Assembly: GCA_024742475.1 (NCBI GenBank)
Contig: JANSYI010000008.1
Coordinates: forward strand, 124,001-188,000
Source: a bacterium
Lineage (GTDB): Bacteria; Myxococcota_A; Polyangia; Nannocystales; Nannocystaceae
Direction of reading: 5' to 3'
DNA: 64,000 nucleotides
Below are positions 34,577 to 43,753 of the stretch, in pieces; position 1 is the stretch's first letter; each line of letters begins with the position of its first letter. A program made the position numbers and the translations under genes. The notes under the pieces were generated by a model that was given only the letters and a program-made list of their open reading frames with translations, had not been told where the DNA came from and ran no database searches.

Positions 34577-35753
34577 TGCCCTTGGGCTCGCAGAGCTTGG
34601 CGATCTGCTCTCGCTTGGACCCGCGAAGCTTGGCCGCCGACTTCTTGGCTTTGCCCGCGTCGCCCATCTTGCAGGCGCACACGCCCATGCGGTAGGCGGC
34701 CTCGGAGGAGCGGCTCGCGTCGTAGGCCTTCTTGGCCAGGTCGTAGCACTTGGGGAAGTTGCTGAACGACGCCTTCTTGGCCTCCGAGAGCAGCGCGGCC
34801 GTGTCGACCGCGGGCGGCTTGGGGGGCGGCGGGGTCTTCTTGGTGCCGCCGTCGGACTTGGGCTTGCGAGGCTTGCGAGGCTTGGACTTGGAGGCGGTCG
34901 CCGCCGGCGTGGGGTCGGGGTCGTCGACCGCGGGCTCGGGCTCAGGCGCGACGGGCTCCGGATCGGGCGCCTCGGCCACGGGATTGGCCGCAGCGTTGGG
35001 CATGGGATCGGGCACGACACCCGGCTCGGGCTCGACGACGCCCGGCTCGAGTCCAGCGTTCGGGTCGGCCTGCGCCATCGTCTTGGCGTCGCCGGCGGGA
35101 CTGAGGACCTTGGGCTTGTCGGCCGAGGCGACCTTGTCCGACGCCGTGTCGTCGTTGCCGCTGCCGGCCATCCACGCGAGCGCGAGGACGAGCGCCCCCA
35201 CGACCACCGCACCCGCTCCGATGAGGAGACCGGTGCTGCTCTTGCGTTCTTCTTCGAATCCAGTTGGACCCGCGACGGCAGGCACGGCCCCGGAGTCGAT
35301 GGGCTGGACGGGTACGGGGCCCGACTGAAGCGCCGCGAGGTCTTCGGTGGAGAGCCTGGGAAGATCGGTGCTCGAGCTCGCGAGCAGCGGCTCCTCGGGC
35401 GCGCCGGTGTCGTTGGCCGCAGCCGTGGGGTTGGGTGCGACGGCCGTCTTGTCGGCGTTCTCGGTCAGCGTCAGGTGGTAGTCACCGATCTGAACGACGT
35501 CGCCTTCTTTGAGCTCGATGCGAGCCTCGACCGCAGCACCGTTGACCTTGACGCCGTTGTAGCTGCCGAGGTCTTCGATGGACCAGGCATCTTCGTCGGG
35601 CTCGGGAAAGAGGCGCGCGTGTCGACGCGACACGTTCTTCTCAGTGAGCTGGATCGTGTTGCCCTGTTGGCGGCCGATTGTGATGGCGTCCGCGCCAAGG
35701 GGAACGACCGTTGTCGTTCCCTCGTCGTCTTCGATGATGAGCCGAAGCGCCAT
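34566..35753 (-). CDS. FHA-domain single-pass membrane protein
   Basis: 395 residues. Residues 1-95 are an FHA domain that binds phosphothreonine, with the key parts IGRQQGNTIQL, VSRRHARL and YNGVKVNG. A cytoplasmic linker leads to one transmembrane helix (about 178-197). A long Pro/Glu/Ala periplasmic spacer and a helical C-terminus follow (AKKAYDASRSSEAAYRMGVC, TPR-like). It could link a Ser/Thr kinase signal to the periplasm; the kinase at 19130 is one possible partner. TACCCT is ten bases before ATG. Confidence 0.88.
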   Translation of the reverse strand: MALRLIIEDDEGTTTVVPLGADAITIGRQQGNTIQLTEKNVSRRHARLFPEPDEDAWSIEDLGSYNGVKVNGAAVEARIELKEGDVVQIGDYHLTLTENADKTAVAPNPTAAANDTGAPEEPLLASSSTDLPRLSTEDLAALQSGPVPVQPIDSGAVPAVAGPTGFEEERKSSTGLLIGAGAVVVGALVLALAWMAGSGNDDTASDKVASADKPKVLSPAGDAKTMAQADPNAGLEPGVVEPEPGVVPDPMPNAAANPVAEAPDPEPVAPEPEPAVDDPDPTPAATASKSKPRKPRKPKSDGGTKKTPPPPKPPAVDTAALLSEAKKASFSNFPKCYDLAKKAYDASRSSEAAYRMGVCACKMGDAGKAKKSAAKLRGSKREQIAKLCEPKGITL

Positions 35754-35922
35754 CCAGAAGAGAAGGGTAAGGACGCGGCGTGAAGAGTGTCAAGCTGAAC
35801 GGCGCCCAACCGTCTCTGAACGTCGTTCAAGGACACTTCGCTCCACGGGAGTCCCCGACTGCGCGCGCGTGCTCCAAGGTGCGCACGGCACCGACTTCCG
35901 CCTCGCGATCCCCCACTCGATC

Positions 35923-37719
35923 TCACGCCGAACGTGTCGACGAGGGCCGCCGTCGCCACAGCAACACCAGCGAAAGGAGCGAAAACGGCCCCGGCCGGCC
36001 TCTGGAGTCAGAACCGGAGATGGCGCAGCTGGAGCCACCGTCGCTGGGCGTGTCGCCCGAGCTGTCGCCCAGATCCCCCGACGTCCCGAACGCGCCCCCC
36101 GACGACGTGCCGTCGGGTTTGTCCTCGACGGATGCCGTCACGAGGCGGGGATCGGACCAGGCGGCGGTTCCCCACACGTCGGTGGCCCGCGCGCGCAGGA
36201 GGTGCTCGCCTTCGTCGAGCGCGACCTCGAACGCGAACGGCGGCGCCTCGTCGAAGCCCGGCTGCAGCACGCCGTCGACCTCGAGCTCGACCCTGTAGAC
36301 GGGACTGTCGTCGTCGACCGCGACCTCAACCGGGACGACGAGCGTAGCGCCCAGATCGATGAGCACCTCTTCGTCATCGGAGGGCGCGACGATCTCGGCC
36401 GACGGCGACTCCGACTCCCGACCGCCTGCCCACGAGAGCGCCGCATCGACGTTCGGCAGCGGCCCGACGTGCACGCCTTCGGCCTGAGCCCTTCCGGTCC
36501 CCACGAGCAGCCGCCGGACATCGAGCGGCTCTGGGGGCATGCCCTCAGAGGACACGAACGCCTCGATGACCGCGACTGCCGCCGCGGCAACCATGGGCAA
36601 GGCGGCACTCGTCCCTTCGAACGTGTCGGTGTAAGCCTGGTCGTCGTCGCCGCCGAGGCGCGCAAAGTCGCCGTAGCCGAGCGTGAACACCGAGGCCCCC
36701 CACCCCTGAAGATCGACGCGAGCGCCGAACGACGAGAACGCGAGTGGGGAGCGGTCGTCGGGGGCTCCGGCACCAACGAGGATCGCTCCGCTGTCGCCCA
36801 TCGCTCGGTAGGAGTCGGCGTCGGGACCGTCGAGATCGAATCCCCCGTTGCCAGCCGCCGCAACGACCACGATGCCCGCGTCGGTGGCCATGCGGGTGAG
36901 CATCCAGATGTCGGGATCGATCTCGGCAGGTGCGAGCTGCCCCGTGTCGGGATGTTGTGCCTGCATCTGCAGCATCACGACGTCGCCGGGGACGGCGTTG
37001 GCGATGGCCGCCGCGACGGCGGCGTGACGACGCAGCCCGCCCTCTTCGGTCCACTCGGGGTACGTGTGGACCACGGCGTCCGGCACCATGCCATCGACGC
37101 CGTAGCCGTTGTGAGGCGCGACCAGCATGCCCACGGTGGCGGTTCCGTGCTCGGGCGCGAGGCCGGTCTCGAGCGCCTCCGAGGCCACGGTCTGTCCGGG
37201 CTCGGGGTTGAGGTCGACGTCGACGAGGTCTTCATGGCTCGCGCGCCAGCCGTATTCGACCTCGTGAATCGCGACCCCACTGCCGCGAACCGAGTCGTCG
37301 AGCACTATTCCGTACTCCGCGTCACGATACCCCTGCGCGTCGACGAACGACGGCGTCGGCGGGTCGAGGTCCGCAGGGGACATGACCGGCGCGAGCCGGA
37401 GCACCACCCATTGCGCGTCCAGGCCCTCGGCCCAGGATCGCGCCCGTGCATCGCTCCAGCTCGGTGGGATTTCGAAGGTGCGCACGCGCTGGAGGTCGGG
37501 CTGAAGGGAGCCCGTGCGTTCGCCAGCCGCGACGCGCAGGCTTTCGAGGGCCGCGGTATTTCCGGCAAAGGCTGCCGAATAGCGCGTGTCGACCTCGTCC
37601 AGCATGAAGACCGCGCGGCGATGGCCCCGAGTGCCTCCCGTCTCTCGGAACGACCACGACGCACTCGGCTCGCCGCACGCAGTGACGAGCATCACCGCTG
37701 TGAGAACGACCGACCGCAC
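35923..37719 (-). CDS. subtilisin-like (S8) protease lipoprotein with MYXO-CTERM-like tail
   Basis: 598 residues. Signal ends LVTAC (Cys 15). The S8 core shows His191 in HGTATVGM, Asn291 in AAAGNGG and Ser371 in GTSAALP. The position of the usual catalytic Asp holds Glu155 (HEVEYGW). After a Big/CARDB-like beta domain (about 470-550) comes a Gly/Ser-rich stretch, a lone Cys (SSCAISGS), a hydrophobic helix and RRR, as in MYXO-CTERM anchors. GTG 37719 is chosen because TACGAT lies six bases upstream. If Glu cannot replace Asp the enzyme would be weak or inactive. Confidence 0.88.
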   Translation of the reverse strand: MRSVVLTAVMLVTACGEPSASWSFRETGGTRGHRRAVFMLDEVDTRYSAAFAGNTAALESLRVAAGERTGSLQPDLQRVRTFEIPPSWSDARARSWAEGLDAQWVVLRLAPVMSPADLDPPTPSFVDAQGYRDAEYGIVLDDSVRGSGVAIHEVEYGWRASHEDLVDVDLNPEPGQTVASEALETGLAPEHGTATVGMLVAPHNGYGVDGMVPDAVVHTYPEWTEEGGLRRHAAVAAAIANAVPGDVVMLQMQAQHPDTGQLAPAEIDPDIWMLTRMATDAGIVVVAAAGNGGFDLDGPDADSYRAMGDSGAILVGAGAPDDRSPLAFSSFGARVDLQGWGASVFTLGYGDFARLGGDDDQAYTDTFEGTSAALPMVAAAAVAVIEAFVSSEGMPPEPLDVRRLLVGTGRAQAEGVHVGPLPNVDAALSWAGGRESESPSAEIVAPSDDEEVLIDLGATLVVPVEVAVDDDSPVYRVELEVDGVLQPGFDEAPPFAFEVALDEGEHLLRARATDVWGTAAWSDPRLVTASVEDKPDGTSSGGAFGTSGDLGDSSGDTPSDGGSSCAISGSDSRGRPGPFSLLSLVLLWRRRPSSTRSA

Positions 37720-37725
37720 ACGCCC

Positions 37726-37731
37726 ATCGTA
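37726..37731 (-). promoter_or_regulatory. -10-like TACGAT, leaderless start of the S8 protease
   Basis: Six bases before GTG 37719; it decides this start over the longer frame from 37776. Confidence 0.5.
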
Positions 37732-37773
37732 CTGCCTCCAGGTCGAATGTTGCGACCTGCCACCACGCTGGGG

Positions 37774-37779
37774 CACCCT
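37774..37779 (+). promoter_or_regulatory. -10-like CACCCT, leaderless start
   Basis: Six bases before GTG 37786. A weaker match to TAnnnT, but the spacing is the usual one. Confidence 0.35.
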
Positions 37780-37785
37780 CGCCCC

Positions 37786-38868
37786 GTGAAATCGACGTGC
37801 GTGCTTCTATGTCTCGGGTTGGCCGGCTGCATCCCCATGGCGTCCGCAAACCCGTCCTCGGCGACGAAGCGAGGCGGAGCGTCCGGTAAGGTCGCCAAGC
37901 GTCCCTTCGTGGTCAACTGGGCCCCGACCGACCGCACCGCGCTCGAAACCCAAGCCTCGGACGGACCGGTGGTGCTGGCGTGGAACCGCGAGACGGGTGA
38001 AGCCGACGTGCTGGGCCGATGCAGGCTGACGGCCGATCCCTACCGCTTCGTGGGTTCGTCACACGCGCGGCAGACGATGAAGACGACGACGGACCTCGAG
38101 CTGGGAACGAATTTCCCGTTCTCCGGCCCGGTGAACCTGGGCGCGAAGCTCGAGCAGTACGGGGAGATCAACGTCGAGTATCACACCATTGGTGAGCTGA
38201 AGCTCGACGTCGACACGGTGCACGTCGACGACCTCGAGGGCAGCTGCGCTGGCGCCACCCACGTCGTCGTCGCCCTCTCGGTGGGTGCTTTCCGCCTCTT
38301 TGCGGGCAAGCGAACCTCTGCCTCGGCGAGCGCCGACGTCCCCATGGCCGCGGGTGTCGAGGCCGGCGGCGGCAAGAGCAGCGAAGGCCTCGACCAAGGC
38401 GGCGATCCGGCCGCGTGCGAGGGCGCGAGCAAGAGCGCCGCCGAGCCGGTCGACGGGTGCGACTCCATCCTGGCCGTCGAGCTGCTGGCGATCAAACACG
38501 ACTCGCCGTTCCTCGCCGGCGAGCGGTGGGAGGGCAGCTACGAATGCAACGGGTCGAAGGCGACCTCGGGCTTCTTGGTGGACGACGTCCGAGACGATGG
38601 TTCCGTCCTCGTCACGTTCGACTTCGACTACGGCGACGCCAAGGGCCTCTTCGTCGCCACGGGTACGCCAGACCCGAACACCGGCGCCTTCGCCTTGGAG
38701 TTCGTCGAGTGGAAGCACCGACCCAGCGGTTACGTGCAGGTGTTGCCCAGCGGGATCATCGACGGCGACAAGGGTGAGTACGTGGGCAAGATGCAAGAGC
38801 GAGCCTGCGGAGACTTCATGTTCCGGCGGCAGAAGCCCGATCTCGAGGCTACCGAGGCGGCGCCATGA
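37786..38868 (+). CDS. lipoprotein, unrecognised two-part protein
   Basis: 360 residues. Signal ends LGLAGC (Cys 15). The first half (50-190) contains EINVEYHTIGELKL and GATHVVVALSVGAFRLF and looks like a beta domain. A Gly/Ser/Glu linker follows. The second half (about 225-350) contains GERWEGSYECNG, VTFDFDYGDAKGLF and a late Cys. Function unknown. Its 3' end overlaps the next, opposing gene by 20 bases. The long frame beginning at 35578 is spurious. Confidence 0.8.
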   Translation: MKSTCVLLCLGLAGCIPMASANPSSATKRGGASGKVAKRPFVVNWAPTDRTALETQASDGPVVLAWNRETGEADVLGRCRLTADPYRFVGSSHARQTMKTTTDLELGTNFPFSGPVNLGAKLEQYGEINVEYHTIGELKLDVDTVHVDDLEGSCAGATHVVVALSVGAFRLFAGKRTSASASADVPMAAGVEAGGGKSSEGLDQGGDPAACEGASKSAAEPVDGCDSILAVELLAIKHDSPFLAGERWEGSYECNGSKATSGFLVDDVRDDGSVLVTFDFDYGDAKGLFVATGTPDPNTGAFALEFVEWKHRPSGYVQVLPSGIIDGDKGEYVGKMQERACGDFMFRRQKPDLEATEAAP

Positions 38869-41080
38869 AAGCCCACGGCAGACCGCTCGCGTCGAGCTGG
38901 ATCTGCAGGCCATCCTTCACCGCGTAGCCAAAGGAGGCCTGCAGCGTGCCCTCGAGCAAGAGGCCGGAGTGCGGGTCGGGCGGCGTGGGGCGCATCCCCG
39001 TCTTCGCCTCCTCGGCGATCGCTTCGGCCAGCGCCTTCTCGGCCGTGGCCTTGGCCTTCTTGCCCTTGGTCCATGTGGCCAGCCACGCCATGGCCGCGAT
39101 GCGCACGGCGGGTTTTCGGTCCTCGGTCATCAGGCCCTCGAGCGCCGCGATGGCCTGAGGTGAGCCCTCGGGGGAGCGTGCGACGAGCAGGTTGAGCTGA
39201 GGAACACCGCCGAACTCTTCGGCGAGCTGGGCACTGAGCGTCCACGCCTCGACGGCTGTGTCGAGGTTCCCCATCTCCCACAGCGCCATCGCGACGTTGT
39301 TGAGCGCGCGTGCGTCCTCGGGGGTCATGTCGTCGTCGAGCGCGGCCTCGTAGGCTTGCCCCACCTTCAACCACGAGACCTTGCCGGTGAGCTGAACCGT
39401 GGTGACGAGCGCGTCGGCCTGGAGGCCAAGGGCGAGGGGCGAGCGCGGAAGGTCGCGGGACGCTTGCAGGCACTGCTCTGCCAGCGCACCGTCGGACCAC
39501 GTGACCGCCAGGTCGCACAGCGCCCGAGCCCGTCGCGCTGCCAGCTCATCGTGCGCGTCGCCTTCGGGAGCCCTGGTTCCGGTCGCAGCAACCGCGCGGC
39601 CGCGGTCCGGCTCGAACAGCGAAGCCGACATCAGCAGACGATAGCTGTGGCCGTGGTTGGGGATCTTCGACTGAAGAGCGGCGATGCGCGCGGTGAGGTC
39701 AGGGATAGCGCTCAGGCTGACCTTGCCCTCGCCTTCGTACTGCGCGAGGAGCACCCCCGTCACGTCGAATACCGTCTGCAAGAAGCGACCGTCGGGGTTG
39801 CCCAGCGCCGCGTAGCCGGCCGCATCGCGCTGCATTCGCTCGAGCAGCGCGTGCAGCTCGTCGCCCATCTGATCGAGCTCGCCCGCCGCGGCTCGCGGCA
39901 TGAACACGGTCAGCGCTGCCGTTGCCCGAGACCCGATCGCCAGCTCGTAGAAGTCTTCGTCTGCGTTCTCGAGCGGCCCCGCGCCGTCGATGATCTCGGC
40001 GGCACGAATGAAGTCGAGCTCGGTTTCGATGGCCAGCCGGGCGAGGCCAGCGACGGGTCTCGCGTCGTCGGGTGCCGATGCTCGCAACGCCTCGAACTCG
40101 GACTTGGCGGCGAAGTGGCGACCCAAGGCGAGCTGGGCCCGCGCGCGCTCGAGCTGCGCGTCGAACCCCGGCTCTCCCTCGAGCGCGACGATCCGCGTGG
40201 CGAGGGCTCCGAGCTCCTTCACCGCGTCGACGTGCTCTGCGTCGCCTGCCGCCTCGAGCGCGGCGTCGCCACAGGCGAGGTCCAATGCCGCGTAACACAC
40301 GCGCGCCAAGCTCAGCTGCTCGGGCCCCGTTGCGGCATCTCCACGCCGCCTCACGGCAACCTTGGCGGCCGGCACGGGCCAGTCGTCCTGTGTGCCTCGT
40401 CGGGCATTCGCCGCAGCCAGCAACGCCGTGGGGACGCCCTCGTGATCGGGGTGGTTGCGGATCAACTCGGCGACGGTGTGTCGGTGCAGCGGACCCGCCG
40501 CGCGAATCGCCCGCTGCACCACCCCGGCCAGCTGTTGATACTGCGCCGCATCGGCGGGGCCCTTGCCCTCTGCGGCGGCCTGCCGTGCAAACAGCGAGAT
40601 GATCTGGCCGAACGTGCTCCGATCGCTCGCCAGCAGCGGCACGTCGACGACGGAGTACACGCGCTCGAGCCGGGCGAGCGTGTCGCCATCGAGCGGCCCC
40701 TCGGCGGCGGCTTGTTCGGCCATGACCAGCGACCGAGCGGTCGCGCGAATGGCCATGAAGATCGCCGTGTCGTCGGGCAACCCTTCCTTCGCCATGACGT
40801 CGACGTCGGCCTGCGCCCGTGCCGAGCGCTTCAACAGCACCGCGGGCGGCTCCGTGGGCTCGGCTCGAAGGCCCAGCATCTCGAACATCCACGGCGGCAG
40901 GTCTTCGGTGAGCCTGGCCTGCGGACCCGGATCCATCGCGTCGGCGAACGCCTCGAGCGACGGAGCCTCGGCGGCCGCGCCCTCGTGGTCGTCGACGCCG
41001 GGTAGCGCGGCGAGCTCGGGGTTGGGGCGACAGCCCAGGAGGATCACTGCCAGCGCAACGAATGGATGGAGGCGGCGCAC
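38849..41080 (-). CDS. large helical TPR-type lipoprotein
   Basis: 743 residues. Signal ends ILLGC (Cys 17). Nearly everything after is helical and Ala/Leu/Glu-rich, with TPR-like pairs such as LERARAQLALGRHFAAKSEF, ALNNVAMALWEMGNLDTAVE and a region like HEAT repeats near the end (AIAALEGLMTEDRKPAVRIA). It is probably a periplasmic scaffold. TACACT ends six bases before GTG 41080. Confidence 0.85.
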   Translation of the reverse strand: MRRLHPFVALAVILLGCRPNPELAALPGVDDHEGAAAEAPSLEAFADAMDPGPQARLTEDLPPWMFEMLGLRAEPTEPPAVLLKRSARAQADVDVMAKEGLPDDTAIFMAIRATARSLVMAEQAAAEGPLDGDTLARLERVYSVVDVPLLASDRSTFGQIISLFARQAAAEGKGPADAAQYQQLAGVVQRAIRAAGPLHRHTVAELIRNHPDHEGVPTALLAAANARRGTQDDWPVPAAKVAVRRRGDAATGPEQLSLARVCYAALDLACGDAALEAAGDAEHVDAVKELGALATRIVALEGEPGFDAQLERARAQLALGRHFAAKSEFEALRASAPDDARPVAGLARLAIETELDFIRAAEIIDGAGPLENADEDFYELAIGSRATAALTVFMPRAAAGELDQMGDELHALLERMQRDAAGYAALGNPDGRFLQTVFDVTGVLLAQYEGEGKVSLSAIPDLTARIAALQSKIPNHGHSYRLLMSASLFEPDRGRAVAATGTRAPEGDAHDELAARRARALCDLAVTWSDGALAEQCLQASRDLPRSPLALGLQADALVTTVQLTGKVSWLKVGQAYEAALDDDMTPEDARALNNVAMALWEMGNLDTAVEAWTLSAQLAEEFGGVPQLNLLVARSPEGSPQAIAALEGLMTEDRKPAVRIAAMAWLATWTKGKKAKATAEKALAEAIAEEAKTGMRPTPPDPHSGLLLEGTLQASFGYAVKDGLQIQLDASGLPWAFMAPPR

Positions 41081-41086
41081 GGCCGC

Positions 41087-41092
41087 AGTGTA
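41087..41092 (-). promoter_or_regulatory. -10-like TACACT, leaderless start
   Basis: Six bases before GTG 41080, directly after the stop of the deacetylase-like gene. Confidence 0.5.
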
Positions 41093-41095
41093 GCG

Positions 41096-42037
41096 TCAGT
41101 GCGCCTGCACGCTGGCGGATTCGGGCGCCGCTTCGCCGCGGAGCTGGTGCTCCAGCACGTGCGAGAGCGGATACACCGAGACGCCCTGCGCGAGCAGCTC
41201 GGGGAGCTTCGTCGCGAGCACTTCGTACATCTGCGCGGAGGGGTGGCCGATCGCGACGGTTGGGCCGAGCCTGGACAGACGCGCGGCCTCGTCGAGCTGA
41301 GCAGCAATCGCCTCGGCGGACACCTCATGGTCCAAGAACACTTGGCGGGACAGCGCCGGGACACCCGCGGCCCGTGCCGCCACAACCGCTTGCGTGTCGT
41401 GGTGTGTGCGGGAGTCGAGAAAGAAGACCTCGCGCTGCGCGAGCACGGACATGACGGCATCCATCGCCGTGCGGTCGGCGGTCAGCTTGGAGCCCATGTG
41501 GTTGTTCACGGCGATCGCTGCGGGCACTTCGTCGAGCGCGGCACGTGTCTTTCGCTCGATCGTCTCGGCGTCGTCGGTCGTGAGCAGGAAGGTCTCCTGT
41601 GATTCGAGCCCCTCGGCCATCGCGGCCGGGTCGCTGGGCTCCATCGGCAGGTGCAGCATGACTTCGCGGTAGCGGCGACGATCTGCCGCGAGGCGCAGCT
41701 GGACGCCGTCGGCATAGACGGCACCGGGCAGGACCGAGAACGTCAGGCGGTAGCGCAGCGAGAGCAGCTTCTCGAGCAGGTGCAGCTCGCGCCCCACGTC
41801 GTCGATGACGATGGCGAGGTGGCCGTCGGCCTCGGACCACGGCAGGCTTCGGTCGCCGTGGTCACGCTGCCACTGCCGCGTGTCGCGGACCACGAAGTCG
41901 GTCGTCCGCTGCATCGCGGCGATGTCCTCGGGGAGCTGTCGCGGCGACTGGGGAGGCCTGGGCGCGATCCAGAACAACACGACCGCTGCCGCGACCCACA
42001 ACGGGAGCCCCCAGCCAGGCTTGTCGTCCGCCACCAT
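41096..42037 (-). CDS. divergent polysaccharide deacetylase (YibQ-like)
   Basis: 313 residues. One N-terminal transmembrane helix (about 10-26) anchors a periplasmic NodB-like fold: LAIVIDDVGREL (Asp pair), LTFSVLPGAVY, EVMLHLPMEP, NNHMGSKLTADRTAM, DSRTHHDT and VAIGHPSAQMYEVL. This is the divergent deacetylase family often encoded with envC and ctpA in other bacteria. It lacks the full metal triad of true deacetylases, so catalysis is uncertain. It is the last gene of a run that starts with ctpA. Confidence 0.85.
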   Translation of the reverse strand: MVADDKPGWGLPLWVAAAVVLFWIAPRPPQSPRQLPEDIAAMQRTTDFVVRDTRQWQRDHGDRSLPWSEADGHLAIVIDDVGRELHLLEKLLSLRYRLTFSVLPGAVYADGVQLRLAADRRRYREVMLHLPMEPSDPAAMAEGLESQETFLLTTDDAETIERKTRAALDEVPAAIAVNNHMGSKLTADRTAMDAVMSVLAQREVFFLDSRTHHDTQAVVAARAAGVPALSRQVFLDHEVSAEAIAAQLDEAARLSRLGPTVAIGHPSAQMYEVLATKLPELLAQGVSVYPLSHVLEHQLRGEAAPESASVQAH

Positions 42038-42078
42038 CTCGTTGGTACCACCGGGGCGGGATGCCCCCAAAGAAACGT

Positions 42079-42306
42079 TCAGTCGCCGCGGAGCGTCCAG
42101 ATCTCGCGGCCGCTCTTGAGGACCTTCCGGTCGAGGTTGAACTCGTCCGCGCCTTCGGACTCGGCCATCTCGCGCAGCTCCGCGATGTCAGCGTCGGTCC
42201 CGTCGCAGAACCCGACCGGGCGTGGGTTGTTCGGCTGCAGGAGCTGGACCTGAAGCTCACCGCGATCCCAGCGCGTTTGCGTCTCGTTGCTGTGCGGATA
42301 GATCAC
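42079..42306 (-). CDS. 75-residue cytoplasmic protein
   Basis: Begins MIYPHSNETQTRW and contains FCDGTDADIAELREMAESEG. Acidic and soluble, with no recognised family. GTG 42306 is supported by TAGGTT, which ends seven bases upstream; without it the frame would be hard to accept. Confidence 0.6.
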   Translation of the reverse strand: MIYPHSNETQTRWDRGELQVQLLQPNNPRPVGFCDGTDADIAELREMAESEGADEFNLDRKVLKSGREIWTLRGD

Positions 42307-42313
42307 CGCAGCG

Positions 42314-42319
42314 AACCTA
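42314..42319 (-). promoter_or_regulatory. -10-like TAGGTT, leaderless start of the 75-residue gene
   Basis: Seven bases before GTG 42306, so this gene and the deacetylase can be transcribed apart from ctpA. Confidence 0.45.
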
Positions 42320-42330
42320 CTCCAGCCCGA

Positions 42331-42924
42331 TCACTCGTTCAACGCGCGCGGGTCATCCCCCGCAGGCAGCGCCTGGCCGCGCGCTCGCTCGATCGCTTCG
42401 ACCAGCGCGGGCGCCTCCCGAGTCCCCACCCAGGTCGTCTTCTCCTTGCCGGCCTCGTTGCGCCACACCACGCGCAGCGCGTTCCCCCCGTCGCCGGGCA
42501 TGTTGTACATGGTCCCCTTGCCGCTGAGGCGAATGCCCCACCCGCCGAAGTCGGTGAAGCGGTACGTCGTGGCCTCGGCGCTGATGATCGAAGCGATCGG
42601 GATGGTTGGCCCCCATAGGCCGAGTTGGATGTTGAGCGCGCCTTCCGAGACCGTGACCCGAAGGACCGCGAACAAGATGTACATCAGGGCCAGCCCGACG
42701 AGCGTCGCCGCGGTCGCGATCGGAGCGACGGTGATCGTCGCCAGCGCCGACACGCCACCAACCCCGAGGATCAATGCGGCGAGCGACCAGTGCGCCCTGG
42801 CCTTGGCGCGGTAGAGCACCGTGCCCTCCCCAGCCATGAACTCCTTCTCGTAGCTGTCGACCGCCGAGGAGGTGGGCTTGGCGAGGCTGGTTTCCTTGGC
42901 GTCGTCGGACACGCTGCGAATCAT
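42331..42924 (-). CDS. two-helix membrane protein with PH-like domain
   Basis: 197 residues. After a 45-residue cytoplasmic N-terminus come two transmembrane helices (about 55-95), then a beta-rich end with ALNIQLGLWGPTIPIASI and GGWGIRLSGKGTMYNMPG. This fits bacterial PH-like (bPH) proteins, whose role is mostly unknown. It lies 28 bases after the desaturase gene, probably cotranscribed. ATG 42924 is the first Met that leaves the upstream gene free. Confidence 0.7.
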   Translation of the reverse strand: MIRSVSDDAKETSLAKPTSSAVDSYEKEFMAGEGTVLYRAKARAHWSLAALILGVGGVSALATITVAPIATAATLVGLALMYILFAVLRVTVSEGALNIQLGLWGPTIPIASIISAEATTYRFTDFGGWGIRLSGKGTMYNMPGDGGNALRVVWRNEAGKEKTTWVGTREAPALVEAIERARGQALPAGDDPRALNE

Positions 42925-42952
42925 GCCCGAAGGGGGCCACGCGATGCGAGGC

Positions 42953-43753
42953 TCAGCGGCGGAAGAGGGGCCAGAACATCTCGTGTCGCCACGAGTGCGG
43001 CTCTTCGTTCTCAACCCCGTACGCGGCGGGGTAGGTCCGCGTGATGCGTGCGGTGCCAAAGAGCACGTCCCACAGGAACAGCAGGTTGCCGTAGTTGCCC
43101 GCGTAGTGCGTGGCGGGGTCGTCGGCGTTCAACCCGTGGTGGGCGTTGTGAGTCGCGGGCGTGGAGATGGTGCGCTCGACGAGCCACATCACCGCGGAGC
43201 CGAGGCGGCTTCGGTACAGCGGCGCGTCCCAGCGAACGCTGGAGTGGGCGCCGACGATGACGGCCATCTTCACGACGGCGTAGACAGCGTAGACCGACCC
43301 GAAGCCGAAGTAGATGAGCAGCGCAGAGAACCACAGGCCCGGCATCAGCCAGTAGTAGAAGACGTTGTTGCGGAACGTCATCCGGACGCTCATGTAGCGA
43401 GCGGTGTGGTGCGCCCGGTGAAGGTGGAAGAGCCACGGCAAGGCGTGATTCGCCCGATGCCACCAGTACTGCGTCATGTCGTCGGCAAGGAGCAGCACGC
43501 CGAGCATCGCCCACCACGGCCAGTCCGCCCACATGCCGCGCAGCCCAGGGAAGAGCGTTCCTGCGGCCAGGTCGACCAGCCACAGGGTCGCCGGGATCGT
43601 GAACACGAGGATCGATACCGTCGCGACGACCTCGATCACGAGATCGCGGCGGCGGGTGTCCTTGGTGAGGTACCGGCCCGCGATGACCTCGGCGACAGAG
43701 AAGACGACGAAGATCGCGGTGATGATCAGCCGGTAGTTGCCGCCCTCACTCAT
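42953..43753 (-). CDS. sterol desaturase / fatty acid hydroxylase family membrane protein
   Basis: 266 residues, about five transmembrane segments. The diiron His clusters are complete: HRANH, HLHRAHH and HNAHHG. Members oxidise sterols or lipids in the membrane. Nannocystis-group bacteria are known to make sterols, but no other sterol gene lies here, so the substrate could equally be a fatty acid or another lipid. ATG 43753 overlaps the ctpA stop by one base. Confidence 0.9.
   Translation of the reverse strand: MSEGGNYRLIITAIFVVFSVAEVIAGRYLTKDTRRRDLVIEVVATVSILVFTIPATLWLVDLAAGTLFPGLRGMWADWPWWAMLGVLLLADDMTQYWWHRANHALPWLFHLHRAHHTARYMSVRMTFRNNVFYYWLMPGLWFSALLIYFGFGSVYAVYAVVKMAVIVGAHSSVRWDAPLYRSRLGSAVMWLVERTISTPATHNAHHGLNADDPATHYAGNYGNLLFLWDVLFGTARITRTYPAAYGVENEEPHSWRHEMFWPLFRR

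Noticed and set aside
35578..37785. A 1096-codon plus-strand frame that ends with the lipoprotein at 37786
   Set aside because: Its first 736 codons are antisense to the S8 protease and FHA genes, with Arg/Pro-rich composition typical of GC-rich shadow frames. The real gene starts at GTG 37786 with a signal peptide.
42953..43753. Sterol biosynthesis cluster
   Set aside because: Only a desaturase-family gene is present. No squalene epoxidase or oxidosqualene cyclase is seen in the window.
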